13,863 bases of DNA, taken from assembly GCA_002340985.1 (NCBI GenBank), contig DDNC01000024.1, forward strand, positions 1,563 through 15,425. The letters run 5' to 3'. Numbering within the stretch: position 1 is the stretch's first letter; each line of letters begins with the position of its first letter. The notes under the pieces were generated by a model. That model saw nothing but the letters and a program-made list of their open reading frames with translations. It was not told the DNA's origin and searched no databases. Origin of the DNA: Firmicutes bacterium UBA2530 (lineage in GTDB: Bacteria > Bacillota > Clostridia > Tissierellales > Sedimentibacteraceae). The position numbers and the translations under genes are program-made. This document shows, one piece after another, positions 1 to 6,962 of the stretch.

Positions 1-8
1 GACGGTTC

Positions 9-38
9 GGCTGCAAAATAATTTATTATTTTGCAGCC
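9..38. terminator. Perfect 14-bp inverted repeat upstream of the surface-protein gene
   Basis: GGCTGCAAAATAAT at 9-22 is exactly complementary to 25-38, leaving only two bases between the arms. A T-rich stretch follows (TTGCTCATTTTT), but the T run is delayed by several bases, so it is an imperfect intrinsic terminator. It most likely ends the gene to the left of the window. Because it lies only 45 bases before the next start codon, it could instead belong to a regulated leader. The window edge prevents a decision. Confidence 0.45.
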
Positions 39-83
39 TTGCTCATTTTTAAGAATATAAGGATATTGAGAGGAGGAAGTACA

Positions 84-2807
84 ATGAAACACAGTTTTAT
101 TAAGAGTAAAATGAAAAGATTTTTGTCTATATTGGTTGTACTGCTGATGCTGATGCCTTCTCTGCCTGTAAAGGCCATGGAGACTGAGGTTGTTGAAGAA
201 GAGGAGCTCATTGATGAGTTTCCGGAACTTGACGGTGATTTAATTTTAGTTGACGAAGAAAATCCTCCGGTTGAAGAGGAACTTATAGAAGAAAATAATG
301 ATGAAGAGGTCGAAGAGGCTGAAGATATAGAGGAAGAGGCTGAGGGGCAAGAGAGTATTGAAGAACCTGAGATTATAGAGGAGCTTGAGATTGTTGAAGA
401 ACCTGAAGTCGTTGAAGAACCTGAAATTATTGAGGAGCTTGAACAGCCGGAGATAATTGAAGAAGAGATAGAGGAAGAAGAAATTTCCGAAAATCCGGAC
501 GGATTAAACGAACCTGAATACATAAGCTCACCGAGTATTTTTTATCCCAAAGGGTCTCTTGGACCATTTTTACAACCGGTACCGATGATGTTGAGAAGCA
601 TGCTCTTTACAGAGCAGGAGGGAGATTTCGGAAATATCCCGCAGGGACCGGGTTCAATCAGTCTTGATAAAAAAGAAACACCTGTTGAAGGAACAAATAA
701 TCAATGGGAAATAAAGCTTACAGTGACCGGTGTTGACGGAGAAAAAACTTCAGATATAGTGCTGGTAATTGACAGATCCGGAAGCATGGGCTCAAATGGA
801 AGAATGACAGCAGCTAAGGAAGCAGCAACTAAATTTGTAAATGCCATGCTGAATGATGTTAATGATACTAAAACAAGAATAGCACTGGTTTCATTTTCTA
901 ATAATGTTACGGTTCACAATTCAGCATCTCCGTTTTTCACGGCAGCTGACAAGCAATCATTGCTCGACGCTATTGACGGACTGAGTGCCAGCGGAGGAAC
1001 ACACATTCAGGCAGGTATACGCCAGGCGGCAGCTTTACTCGCAGCAAGTATGGCAGATGAACAGAATATGGTACTTCTTGGTGACGGAGCTGCTACATAC
1101 AGCTATGAAATTAAAAATCCGAATAATTATCTTGAGTATTGGAAAGATGTAAGTGGTCGTAAATATTACAGAACAACCTCGGATGTGCCTGAAAGTCAGT
1201 TTAAATACTCAAGCACCGTAGGAAACGGAAGCGATGACCATTCATCCTACGAAGAAGGCGGAACAGGAAAAAATAACAACAAATATAGAAATTACTACAG
1301 ACATGGTGCAAGCGCTGTTGCTGAAGCAGGGTTCTTCAAAGATACCGGCGGTACGGTATATACCATCAACTTAAGCGCTTCTGGTGACGGACCTTGGACA
1401 TTGGAAAACATAGCAAGCCCAGGTAAGGATTTCACCGCAAGCACAAGTGATTTGAACAATATATTTTCAGAGGTTGCAGGAAATATATCATATGCTGCAA
1501 CAAATGCGGTTATTACAGACCCAATGGGAGATATGTTCTCTATACCGGGAATCAACGCATCAAATTTTGCAGATATAATACATGTTTCAAGAGGCACGGT
1601 GAGCTGGGATGAAGCAACAGAAACAATTAAATGGAACTTAGGCCTCATTTCTGGAGCTAGCCCGGCATACATGTGGTACGTAGTTGAAATTGATCCAAGT
1701 GCCCAAAACGGAGTATATTATCCTACAAATAAAGACACGTATGTTGATTACAGGAATATAAATGGTGAGGAAGCAAAAAAATCCTTCCCTATACCTGAAG
1801 TTAATATAGTAATACCCGACAAGCCGTTCCTGAAAATCGAAAAATCAGCAGATAAGGAAAGATTTTCAGAAGTCAGCGAGGTTATAACATACACATATGT
1901 TGTTTCAAATTCAGGAAGCATACCCATAGAAGGAATTATTACAGTACATGACGACATATTGGGAGAAATAACTTCCGAAACAGAACCGATTACACTGCAG
2001 TCCGGAGAGAGTTTCACTGTAACAGCAACTCATACGGTTACTCAGGATGACCTGGATAGAGGCTTCATTACAAACAAGGCTTGGGCAGAGGTGCCGGGAG
2101 TTGTAAAATCTCCTACAGACAGTGTTACTGTATATGCAGTTCAGAACCCGCAGCTGACGATTGAAAAGACCGCTGACAGAGAAAGCTTCTCGGATGTTGG
2201 CGAGGTTATAACATATAGCTACAAGGTTACCAATACAGGTAATGTAACCATAAGCGAGCCATTTTCATTGGATGATGATAAAATAGGAGAGCTTGCAGTA
2301 AGTGAAGAGATTGACTCGCTGGCACCGGGGGAAAGCTTTACTGTAACCGCTGAGTATAAAGTAATCGAAGAGGATATGGAAGCAGGTTTCGTGAAGAATA
2401 TAGTAAAGGTTACCGGACATTTCGGTGAAGAGGAAGTATCGGGAGAGGATGAGCTCACAATACCTGTAAAGAAAGGCGAAGATCCTAAAGACCCTGAAGA
2501 TCCTGAGGAACCAGGAAATCCGGAGAATCCAGGTAACCCGAGAGATTCGGATGATGACGATGACGACCCGGTTGTACCGATTTCAAACCCACAAGTTCCA
2601 TTAGGCGGTGAAACGGTTCAGGATACCAGCCAGAATGTTCCGCAGAACACGGATGCAGAGATTGAGGAGATAGAGGAGCAACCTGTTCCTCAGGCAACAA
2701 TGCTTCCGGATACTGGTGAATTCCTTAACACCGGACTGCTGGCAATATTAGGTACACTGCTTCTTGCAGCAGGAATTGTACTGAACAGAAAGAGAAGAAT
2801 AAATTAG
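84..2807 (+). CDS. LPDTG-anchored surface protein with VWA domain and two DUF11/DUF7507-like repeats
   Basis: A 907-residue secreted protein, probably an adhesin covalently attached to the cell wall. ATG at 84 is chosen because AGGAGGAAG lies just upstream. Residues 1-31 form a signal peptide (basic start, hydrophobic core, likely cut after VKA31). Residues 32-155 are extremely acidic, with no Lys or Arg. A von Willebrand A domain spans about 222-475, with the MIDAS metal site DRSGS (D230, S232, S234), T306 and D334 visible. A Tyr-rich insert (about 339-405) interrupts it. Two related beta-sandwich repeats occupy 582-686 and 687-796. A Pro/Asp-rich wall spacer (799-830) is followed by LPDTG at 874-878, a hydrophobic segment and the tail NRKRRIN. 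I see no cysteine. A terminator follows, then a sortase gene. Architecture is certain; the ligand is unknown and adhesion is inferred. Confidence 0.9.
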   Translation: MKHSFIKSKMKRFLSILVVLLMLMPSLPVKAMETEVVEEEELIDEFPELDGDLILVDEENPPVEEELIEENNDEEVEEAEDIEEEAEGQESIEEPEIIEELEIVEEPEVVEEPEIIEELEQPEIIEEEIEEEEISENPDGLNEPEYISSPSIFYPKGSLGPFLQPVPMMLRSMLFTEQEGDFGNIPQGPGSISLDKKETPVEGTNNQWEIKLTVTGVDGEKTSDIVLVIDRSGSMGSNGRMTAAKEAATKFVNAMLNDVNDTKTRIALVSFSNNVTVHNSASPFFTAADKQSLLDAIDGLSASGGTHIQAGIRQAAALLAASMADEQNMVLLGDGAATYSYEIKNPNNYLEYWKDVSGRKYYRTTSDVPESQFKYSSTVGNGSDDHSSYEEGGTGKNNNKYRNYYRHGASAVAEAGFFKDTGGTVYTINLSASGDGPWTLENIASPGKDFTASTSDLNNIFSEVAGNISYAATNAVITDPMGDMFSIPGINASNFADIIHVSRGTVSWDEATETIKWNLGLISGASPAYMWYVVEIDPSAQNGVYYPTNKDTYVDYRNINGEEAKKSFPIPEVNIVIPDKPFLKIEKSADKERFSEVSEVITYTYVVSNSGSIPIEGIITVHDDILGEITSETEPITLQSGESFTVTATHTVTQDDLDRGFITNKAWAEVPGVVKSPTDSVTVYAVQNPQLTIEKTADRESFSDVGEVITYSYKVTNTGNVTISEPFSLDDDKIGELAVSEEIDSLAPGESFTVTAEYKVIEEDMEAGFVKNIVKVTGHFGEEEVSGEDELTIPVKKGEDPKDPEDPEEPGNPENPGNPRDSDDDDDDPVVPISNPQVPLGGETVQDTSQNVPQNTDAEIEEIEEQPVPQATMLPDTGEFLNTGLLAILGTLLLAAGIVLNRKRRIN
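360..467 (+). repeat. Degenerate acidic repeat (EEPEII/EEPEVV type) in the surface-protein stalk
   Basis: Residues 93-128 of the surface protein consist of imperfect short units such as EEPEIIEELE and EEPEVV, alternating Glu pairs with a hydrophobic pair and Pro. The DNA copies (gaacctgagattatagagga and gaacctgaaattattgagga) differ at third positions, so the pattern is kept at the protein level. The unit lies inside a longer Glu-rich region (residues 36-137). It probably forms an extended, negatively charged stalk. Confidence 0.75.
1827..2471 (+). repeat. Two consecutive DUF11/DUF7507-like extracellular repeats
   Basis: Residues 582-686 and 687-796 of the surface protein align throughout. 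Both contain L-x-IEK-x-AD-(K/R)E-x-FS, then EVITY-x-Y-x-V-x-N-x-G, then GESFTVTA, then a short acidic segment, and end in a strand before the next unit. This pattern is typical of the immunoglobulin-like DUF11/DUF7507 repeats of bacterial surface proteins, which act as spacers between a ligand-binding head and the wall. Confidence 0.8.
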
Positions 2808-2823
2808 CAAATGATATTTGAGG

Positions 2824-2848
2824 GGGAGGAGAAATCCTCCCTTTTAAT
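2824..2848 (+). terminator. Intrinsic terminator after the surface-protein gene
   Basis: GGGAGGA (2824-2830) pairs with TCCTCCC (2835-2841) around a GAAA tetraloop, followed by TTTTAATTT. It begins 17 bases after the stop codon and separates the surface-protein transcript from the sortase gene. Confidence 0.9.
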
Positions 2849-2893
2849 TTGTGAATTAGACTGCGATATTAAAAAATAAATTGCAGAAAATGT

Positions 2894-2922
2894 TTGTAAG
2901 CTGCATGTTTTAGGTATAAAAT
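2894..2922 (+). promoter_or_regulatory. Candidate housekeeping promoter for the sortase gene
   Basis: TTGTAA at 2894-2899 and TAAAAT at 2917-2922 are separated by 17 bases, 25 bases before the sortase start. Other TATA-like hexamers are nearby in this AT-rich stretch (TATAAA at 2915, TATACT at 2924), so the exact -10 is uncertain. A promoter somewhere here is expected because a strong terminator lies just upstream. Confidence 0.4.
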
Positions 2923-2946
2923 ATATACTATGATATGGAGGCTGCC

Positions 2947-3660
2947 ATGAGGAAATTAATATCGACATCCTTGATTGCTGCAGGAGTAATAGTTATATGC
3001 ATTGCTGCATTTCAGGAAATATCGACCAGATATAACCAGAAAAAATTAATAGATGAATACAATCAATACACTGAAATTATGAAGAACCTTGAAATAAGCG
3101 AAATTGAAGCGGAGGCTTCCGCAGAGCCGCCTGATGAAGATACAGACACGGCAGTTACGGAGGCAGGAAGTGAGCCTGAAATAGGGCGGGGGTCTGAGAC
3201 AAACAACAGCGGTGCAGCGCAGGAAAGCAAAAAGCCTGATTTGGGAAAAATTTTGGCAGGCAAAACTATAAGCGGGCTTCTGGAGATACCTAAAATCAAA
3301 GTAAGCTCCGCCATACTTGAGGGAACGGATGACAGCGCACTGAAATACACGGTTGGGCATTATCCGGGGCTTGGTGAGATAGGACAGCCGGGAAACTACG
3401 TGCTGCTTGGACACAGAAATTACGTATATGGGCACTTTTTCAGAAATCTTGATCGTCTGGAGGTGGGAGATGAGGTTATAATTACAAAGGATGGCAAAAA
3501 ATATACTTATGTTATATATGAATTCTTTGTTGTAAGTCCGGAGGAAGTATGGGTTTTGGATAAGACGGAGGAGCCTATTGTTACAATGATAACATGCACA
3601 CCGATTGGAACATATACAGACAGGCTCATTGTGAGAGGACAGCTTAAGGTGCAGGAATAA
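2947..3660 (+). CDS. Class D-type sortase (transpeptidase)
   Basis: A 237-residue membrane-anchored cysteine transpeptidase that cuts LPxTG-like sorting signals and links the protein to peptidoglycan. The start at 2947 is preferred over the in-frame ATG at 2935 because TGGAGG at 2936-2941 then sits 5 bases upstream. One N-terminal membrane segment (about residues 5-22) is followed by an acidic linker (about 40-105) and the catalytic beta-barrel (108-237). The triad is visible: H156 in LLGHR, C217 in MITCTP and R226 in YTDRL. The core reads like class D sortases (IPKIKV, VGHYPG, GHR, GD-x-V-x-I, ITC). It is downstream of the LPDTG gene but behind a terminator, so it is likely transcribed separately. 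No pilin or second substrate is nearby, and the LPDTG protein is its probable client. The class assignment is moderately certain. Confidence 0.9.
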   Translation: MRKLISTSLIAAGVIVICIAAFQEISTRYNQKKLIDEYNQYTEIMKNLEISEIEAEASAEPPDEDTDTAVTEAGSEPEIGRGSETNNSGAAQESKKPDLGKILAGKTISGLLEIPKIKVSSAILEGTDDSALKYTVGHYPGLGEIGQPGNYVLLGHRNYVYGHFFRNLDRLEVGDEVIITKDGKKYTYVIYEFFVVSPEEVWVLDKTEEPIVTMITCTPIGTYTDRLIVRGQLKVQE

Positions 3661-3742
3661 AAAATGGATAATATTTGATTTTTGTGTTTAATTTTTTACA
3701 AACTGGGTACATAAATAGATAGAGAATATTTGCGGAGGACAT

Positions 3743-5209
3743 ATGAAAACATATAAGTGGAAATGTACAATTTGCGGAGAGACAGTTGAAGGAGCAGAGC
3801 CGCCGAAATCCTGCCCGGTGTGCGGAGTGGGTGCAGAGATGTTTGTGAAGGAAGAGTTAAAAGAGGCTGCGGCTGCAGCGGATATATATAAATGGCAGTG
3901 CACCATATGCGGAGAAATTGTTGAGGGTGCCGAACCTCCAAAATCCTGCCCTGTATGCGGTGTAGGAGCAGAAATGTTTGTGAAAATAGAAGGCGGAACT
4001 GGTGCTGAGGTAGAAAAATCCGGTCAAAAAGAAAAGATAGTTATAATAGGAGCCAGTGCAGCTGCAATAAGCGCCGCAGGTGAAATACGCAAAAGAGATA
4101 CGGAAAGTGATGTAATACTTGTTTCAAGAGAAGATGTTAAGGGATATTTCAGACCGCAGCTTTCAAAGCTGCTGAGCAACGACAGTGTAACCATTGAATC
4201 TATATCTATAAAGAAGGACAAATGGTTTGAAGACAACAGAATTATCTTACTGCTTAACAAGACAGCAGAGAAAGTTGATACGGAAAACAAAAAAGTAATT
4301 TTTGCTGACGGCAGTCAGATGGATTATACAAAGCTCATCATTGCTTCAGGTGCCGAGGTTTTTGTGCCGCCCTTCCCGGGAAGGGATAAGGAGGGTGTGT
4401 TCACTCTGAGACATGCAAAGGATGGAAGGGCAATAAAGGAATACTCAAAGGGAAGAAAGACAGGAGCTGTAATAGGCGGAGGAATACTTGGCTTGGAGGC
4501 AGCAAATGAGCTGAAGAACCTAGGACTCAGCGTAACTGTTATAGAGGTTGCGGACAGAATTCTTCCGAGACAGCTGGATGAGGATGCGTCAAGAATATTG
4601 GAGGAAATAGTTAAGGGAGCAGGGATTACGTTTAAAAAGGGCGTGGGAACGAAGGAAATTGTAGGCGATGACAAAGTAAGCGGCATTTTACTGGACAACG
4701 GCGAGGTTGTGCATGCGGAAGTTGTTATTGTATCAACCGGAGTGAAGGCAAACAGCGGAATTGCCGAGGGATGCGGAATTGAAATCAAGAGAGCCATAGT
4801 GGTGAACGATAAGATGGAAACTTCTGTGCCAGGCATATATGCCTGCGGAGACTGCGCTGAGTATGAGGGGATAAATTATGCGCTGTGGAGCGAGGCCCTT
4901 GAGCAGGGCAAGGCAGCTGGAATAAATGCTGCCGGAGGTGAAGCCTCTTACAAAACAATAGTTCCTTCCACAACTTTGAATGCATTCGGCACAAAGGTGT
5001 TTTCAATAGGAGACGTAGGTTCCGACCCCAATGTGGAATATGAGATATATGAGGAATTAAACGGCACGAACTACAGAAAGCTCTACTTCAAAAACAATGC
5101 ATTGTCGGGCGGAATACTCATAGGAGATACATCCAAGACAGTTGCGTTGATGGATGGATTTGAAAAAGGTAAAACAATGGAAGAAATGATAGAAAAAATT
5201 AAATCATAA
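3743..5209 (+). CDS. Tandem rubredoxin-NADH:rubredoxin oxidoreductase fusion flavoprotein
   Basis: A 488-residue cytoplasmic redox protein. Two short rubredoxin-like domains come first, each with two CxxC knuckles binding one iron: C8/C11/C24/C27 and C53/C56/C69/C72. Then follows a flavoprotein of the pyridine-nucleotide oxidoreductase class: FAD site IVIIGASAAAISAA (99-112), GYFRPQLSKLL (134-144), NAD(P)H site GAVIGGGILGLEAA (241-254), and the second FAD motif GIYACGDCAEY (364-374). I see no redox-active disulfide CxxxxC, which fits NADH:rubredoxin oxidoreductases rather than disulfide reductases. Family knowledge suggests electrons pass NADH to FAD to rubredoxin iron and then to peroxide- or oxygen-detoxifying partners in anaerobes. 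None of those partners (rubrerythrin, flavodiiron protein) is adjacent. Start: ATG with GGAGG 4 bases upstream. No terminator is visible between the sortase and this gene. The true electron acceptor is unknown. Confidence 0.88.
   Translation: MKTYKWKCTICGETVEGAEPPKSCPVCGVGAEMFVKEELKEAAAAADIYKWQCTICGEIVEGAEPPKSCPVCGVGAEMFVKIEGGTGAEVEKSGQKEKIVIIGASAAAISAAGEIRKRDTESDVILVSREDVKGYFRPQLSKLLSNDSVTIESISIKKDKWFEDNRIILLLNKTAEKVDTENKKVIFADGSQMDYTKLIIASGAEVFVPPFPGRDKEGVFTLRHAKDGRAIKEYSKGRKTGAVIGGGILGLEAANELKNLGLSVTVIEVADRILPRQLDEDASRILEEIVKGAGITFKKGVGTKEIVGDDKVSGILLDNGEVVHAEVVIVSTGVKANSGIAEGCGIEIKRAIVVNDKMETSVPGIYACGDCAEYEGINYALWSEALEQGKAAGINAAGGEASYKTIVPSTTLNAFGTKVFSIGDVGSDPNVEYEIYEELNGTNYRKLYFKNNALSGGILIGDTSKTVALMDGFEKGKTMEEMIEKIKS
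3752..3985 (+). repeat. Duplicated rubredoxin domain coding unit (135-base period)
   Basis: Two 33-codon units (3752-3850 and 3887-3985) encode proteins identical at 31 of 33 positions (Lys to Gln and Thr to Ile differ). Of the 31 identical residues, 18 use different synonymous codons by my count. A short Ala-rich linker (EEAAAAAD-like, residues 37-48) separates them. The duplication is therefore old and the protein is strongly conserved. Confidence 0.92.
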
Positions 5210-5231
5210 ATAAAGTGTTTAGCTATATAAG

Positions 5232-5267
5232 GTGCATGGCCATATTCACAGGCTGTGCATTTTTTTT
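5232..5267 (+). terminator. Intrinsic terminator after the rubredoxin fusion gene
   Basis: GTGCATGGCC (5232-5241) pairs with GGCTGTGCAT (5251-5260), allowing three G-T pairs, with a 9-base loop and a run of seven T immediately after. It isolates the sporulation block from upstream transcription. Confidence 0.82.
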
Positions 5268-5275
5268 ATTTTGAA

Positions 5276-5316
5276 GACATGTTATGACAAAATATTTCAT
5301 CCGGGTATCTTATAAT
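5276..5316 (+). promoter_or_regulatory. Likely Spo0A-activated spoIIGA promoter with long spacer
   Basis: A perfect TATAAT lies at 5311-5316. The only -35-like hexamer is ATGACA at 5284-5289, giving a 21-base spacer. The B. subtilis spoIIG promoter is known for a similarly long spacer and for Spo0A boxes over its -35 region. TATGACAAA at 5283-5291 matches 8 of 9 bases of the inverse 0A-box consensus TTYGACAAA, and a second GACA core occurs exactly 10 bases upstream (5276-5279). The correspondence is inferred by comparison with that model. Confidence 0.65.
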
Positions 5317-5357
5317 GGGTATCATAATTGCTGAAATGACGACTTCGAGAGGTGGAG

Positions 5358-6248
5358 ATGGTTTATTATGTTGAATATGTCTTCGCTGAAAATCTTATAA
5401 TTGATTTTATATTGCTGTTTGTTACCGGAAAGTTGTTAAAAAGAGTCATTGTATACAAAAGGCTGCTTGCTTCATCGGCAATCGGAGCGCTGTATGTTGT
5501 GCTGGTCGCGTATATTGGCAGAGATTTCATGACATATTTCATTGTAAAGGTCAGCGTGTCTGTGTTAATGATAATGGTGGCATTTGATTCAAGGGGGATT
5601 TTAACAAACATTAGGGTCATAATTTGCTTTTACATGACATCATTGATTATGGCTGGCATCATAACGGCTATGTACTATATGAATTATGACAGACTGACGG
5701 TTAATGCCATTATTATTGCATTGTTTGCAGGTTATGTGGGGCTGCATTTCTTTTTTGGCGAAGTGAGAAGCAGGAATGAAAAAAGCAATTACATGAGAAG
5801 TGTAATCGTAAGTTTTGCAGACAAGACAAAAGTCCTCAATGCATTTATAGATACGGGAAACGAACTTTCGGATCCCATGACGGGAAAGCCTGTCATTGTA
5901 GTGAATATAGAATGCCTGAGAAGTATCCTGGGAGAAGAGCTCTGTGGCAGGATATTGAACATGTATGCAGGTAATGAGGGTTTAGAGGTCTTGTTGAGTG
6001 AATTCAGCAGCTATAATTTAAGGATAATACGCTATAACACAATAAGCAGCAAGGGCGAAAGGATGGTAACTATAACTCCTGATAAGGTTGAGGTGAGAAA
6101 AGACAGCAATCATATTTTAAATACGGATGCAGTCATTGGCATATATCCGGGAAAAATAAGCCGGAAGGAGGATTACGACGCATTGTTGTTCAACAAAATA
6201 TTAAAATGGGAGATGGAGCAAAATAATGAGCCTGATAAATTTTGTTAA
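5358..6248 (+). CDS. spoIIGA: Sporulation sigma-E processing aspartic peptidase SpoIIGA
   Basis: A 296-residue membrane protease that removes the pro-sequence of sigma-E in the mother cell after asymmetric division. The N-terminal half (about 1-135) is strongly hydrophobic, consistent with the five membrane segments of the family. The C-terminal half carries the catalytic motif IDTGNEL with D165 (family: an aspartic protease active as a dimer), followed by the conserved DPMTGKPV, RYNTIS and GIYPGKIS stretches. ATG at 5358 fits GAGAGG 5 bases upstream and gives the usual N-terminus (MVYYVEYVFAENLIIDF); a GTG at 5352 would be inside the ribosome binding site. It overlaps sigE by 23 bases, consistent with translational coupling of the protease and its substrate. 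Activation by the SigF-dependent signal SpoIIR is family knowledge; spoIIR is not here. Confidence 0.96.
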   Translation: MVYYVEYVFAENLIIDFILLFVTGKLLKRVIVYKRLLASSAIGALYVVLVAYIGRDFMTYFIVKVSVSVLMIMVAFDSRGILTNIRVIICFYMTSLIMAGIITAMYYMNYDRLTVNAIIIALFAGYVGLHFFFGEVRSRNEKSNYMRSVIVSFADKTKVLNAFIDTGNELSDPMTGKPVIVVNIECLRSILGEELCGRILNMYAGNEGLEVLLSEFSSYNLRIIRYNTISSKGERMVTITPDKVEVRKDSNHILNTDAVIGIYPGKISRKEDYDALLFNKILKWEMEQNNEPDKFC

Positions 6249-6948
6249 AGATTTTCTGAAAAGAATATTTAACTTTTTTATAGATAAGCTGAGGATTGCT
6301 CAGGACATATTTTACATAGGAGGAAGCGATACGTTGCCGCCTCCTCTATCGCAGGATGAAGAAAGGGAAATAATAAACAGGCTTAAGGATTCGGATGAAG
6401 CAAAATCCATACTGATAGAGCATAATTTAAGGCTTGTTGTGTATCTTGCAAAAAAATTTGAATCAACGGGAATTAACGTTGAGGATTTGATATCCATAGG
6501 TACTATCGGACTTATAAAGGCTGTAAATACATTTAAAGCCGAAAAAAATATCAAACTTGCCACGTATGCGTCCAAGTGTATTGAAAATGAAATTTTGATG
6601 CATTTAAGGCGGGTGGGTAAGGCAAAGACAGAAATATCTCTTGACGAGCCTCTCAATATAGATTGGGATGGAAATGAGCTTTTGCTTTCGGATATTTTAG
6701 GAACCGAAGAGGATGTTGTGTTCAAGGATATGGAAAGTGAGGTTGATTTATGTCTTTTGAATGACTCCATCAAGAAGCTTAACAAGAGAGAGTACACCAT
6801 AATGAAGCTGCGGTTCGGTCTGAACAATTCCAAGAGCTTCACGCAAAAGGAAGTGGCTGACATGCTTGGAATTTCACAGTCCTACATATCACGACTGGAA
6901 AAGAAAATACTAAACAGGCTTAAAAAGGAAATCAACAAAGCAGTATAA
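6226..6948 (+). CDS. sigE: RNA polymerase sporulation sigma factor, pro-SigE
   Basis: A 240-residue mother-cell sigma factor made as an inactive precursor. The amphipathic pro-sequence occupies about residues 1-29, and the processing region DIFYIGGSDTLPPPL (27-41) is close to the B. subtilis form, so cutting is expected near residues 28-30. Region 2, which binds the polymerase core and the -10 element, is at about 66-130 (NLRLVVYLAKKFE, GTIGLIKAVNTF, LATYASKCIENEILMHLRR). Region 4, with the -35-binding helix-turn-helix ending in GISQSYISRLEKK, is at about 180-235. The ATG follows GATGGAG and lies inside the end of spoIIGA. Length matches the family (239 in B. subtilis from memory). No terminator separates it from sigG, so sigG may also be reached by read-through. 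Confidence 0.97.
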   Translation: MSLINFVKDFLKRIFNFFIDKLRIAQDIFYIGGSDTLPPPLSQDEEREIINRLKDSDEAKSILIEHNLRLVVYLAKKFESTGINVEDLISIGTIGLIKAVNTFKAEKNIKLATYASKCIENEILMHLRRVGKAKTEISLDEPLNIDWDGNELLLSDILGTEEDVVFKDMESEVDLCLLNDSIKKLNKREYTIMKLRFGLNNSKSFTQKEVADMLGISQSYISRLEKKILNRLKKEINKAV

Positions 6949-6962
6949 AAAGCATATACCGG

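Noticed and set aside
39..83. 15-residue N-terminal extension of the surface protein
   Set aside because: ATG at 84 has an ideal AGGAGG site and starts a proper signal peptide; the extension would bury both.
26..523. Long Ser-rich open frame on the minus strand opposite the acidic stalk
   Set aside because: Glu codons GAA/GAG read backwards give Ser/Leu-type codons without stops. It has no ribosome binding site and no domain, and mirrors the acidic repeat exactly.
2485..2700. Minus-strand frame opposite the Pro/Asp-rich wall spacer
   Set aside because: Low-complexity shadow of the DP/NP repeats, with no start signals.
3743..3985. Tandem rubredoxin domains as an assembly artefact
   Set aside because: The two units differ at many synonymous positions, so they are not duplicated reads.
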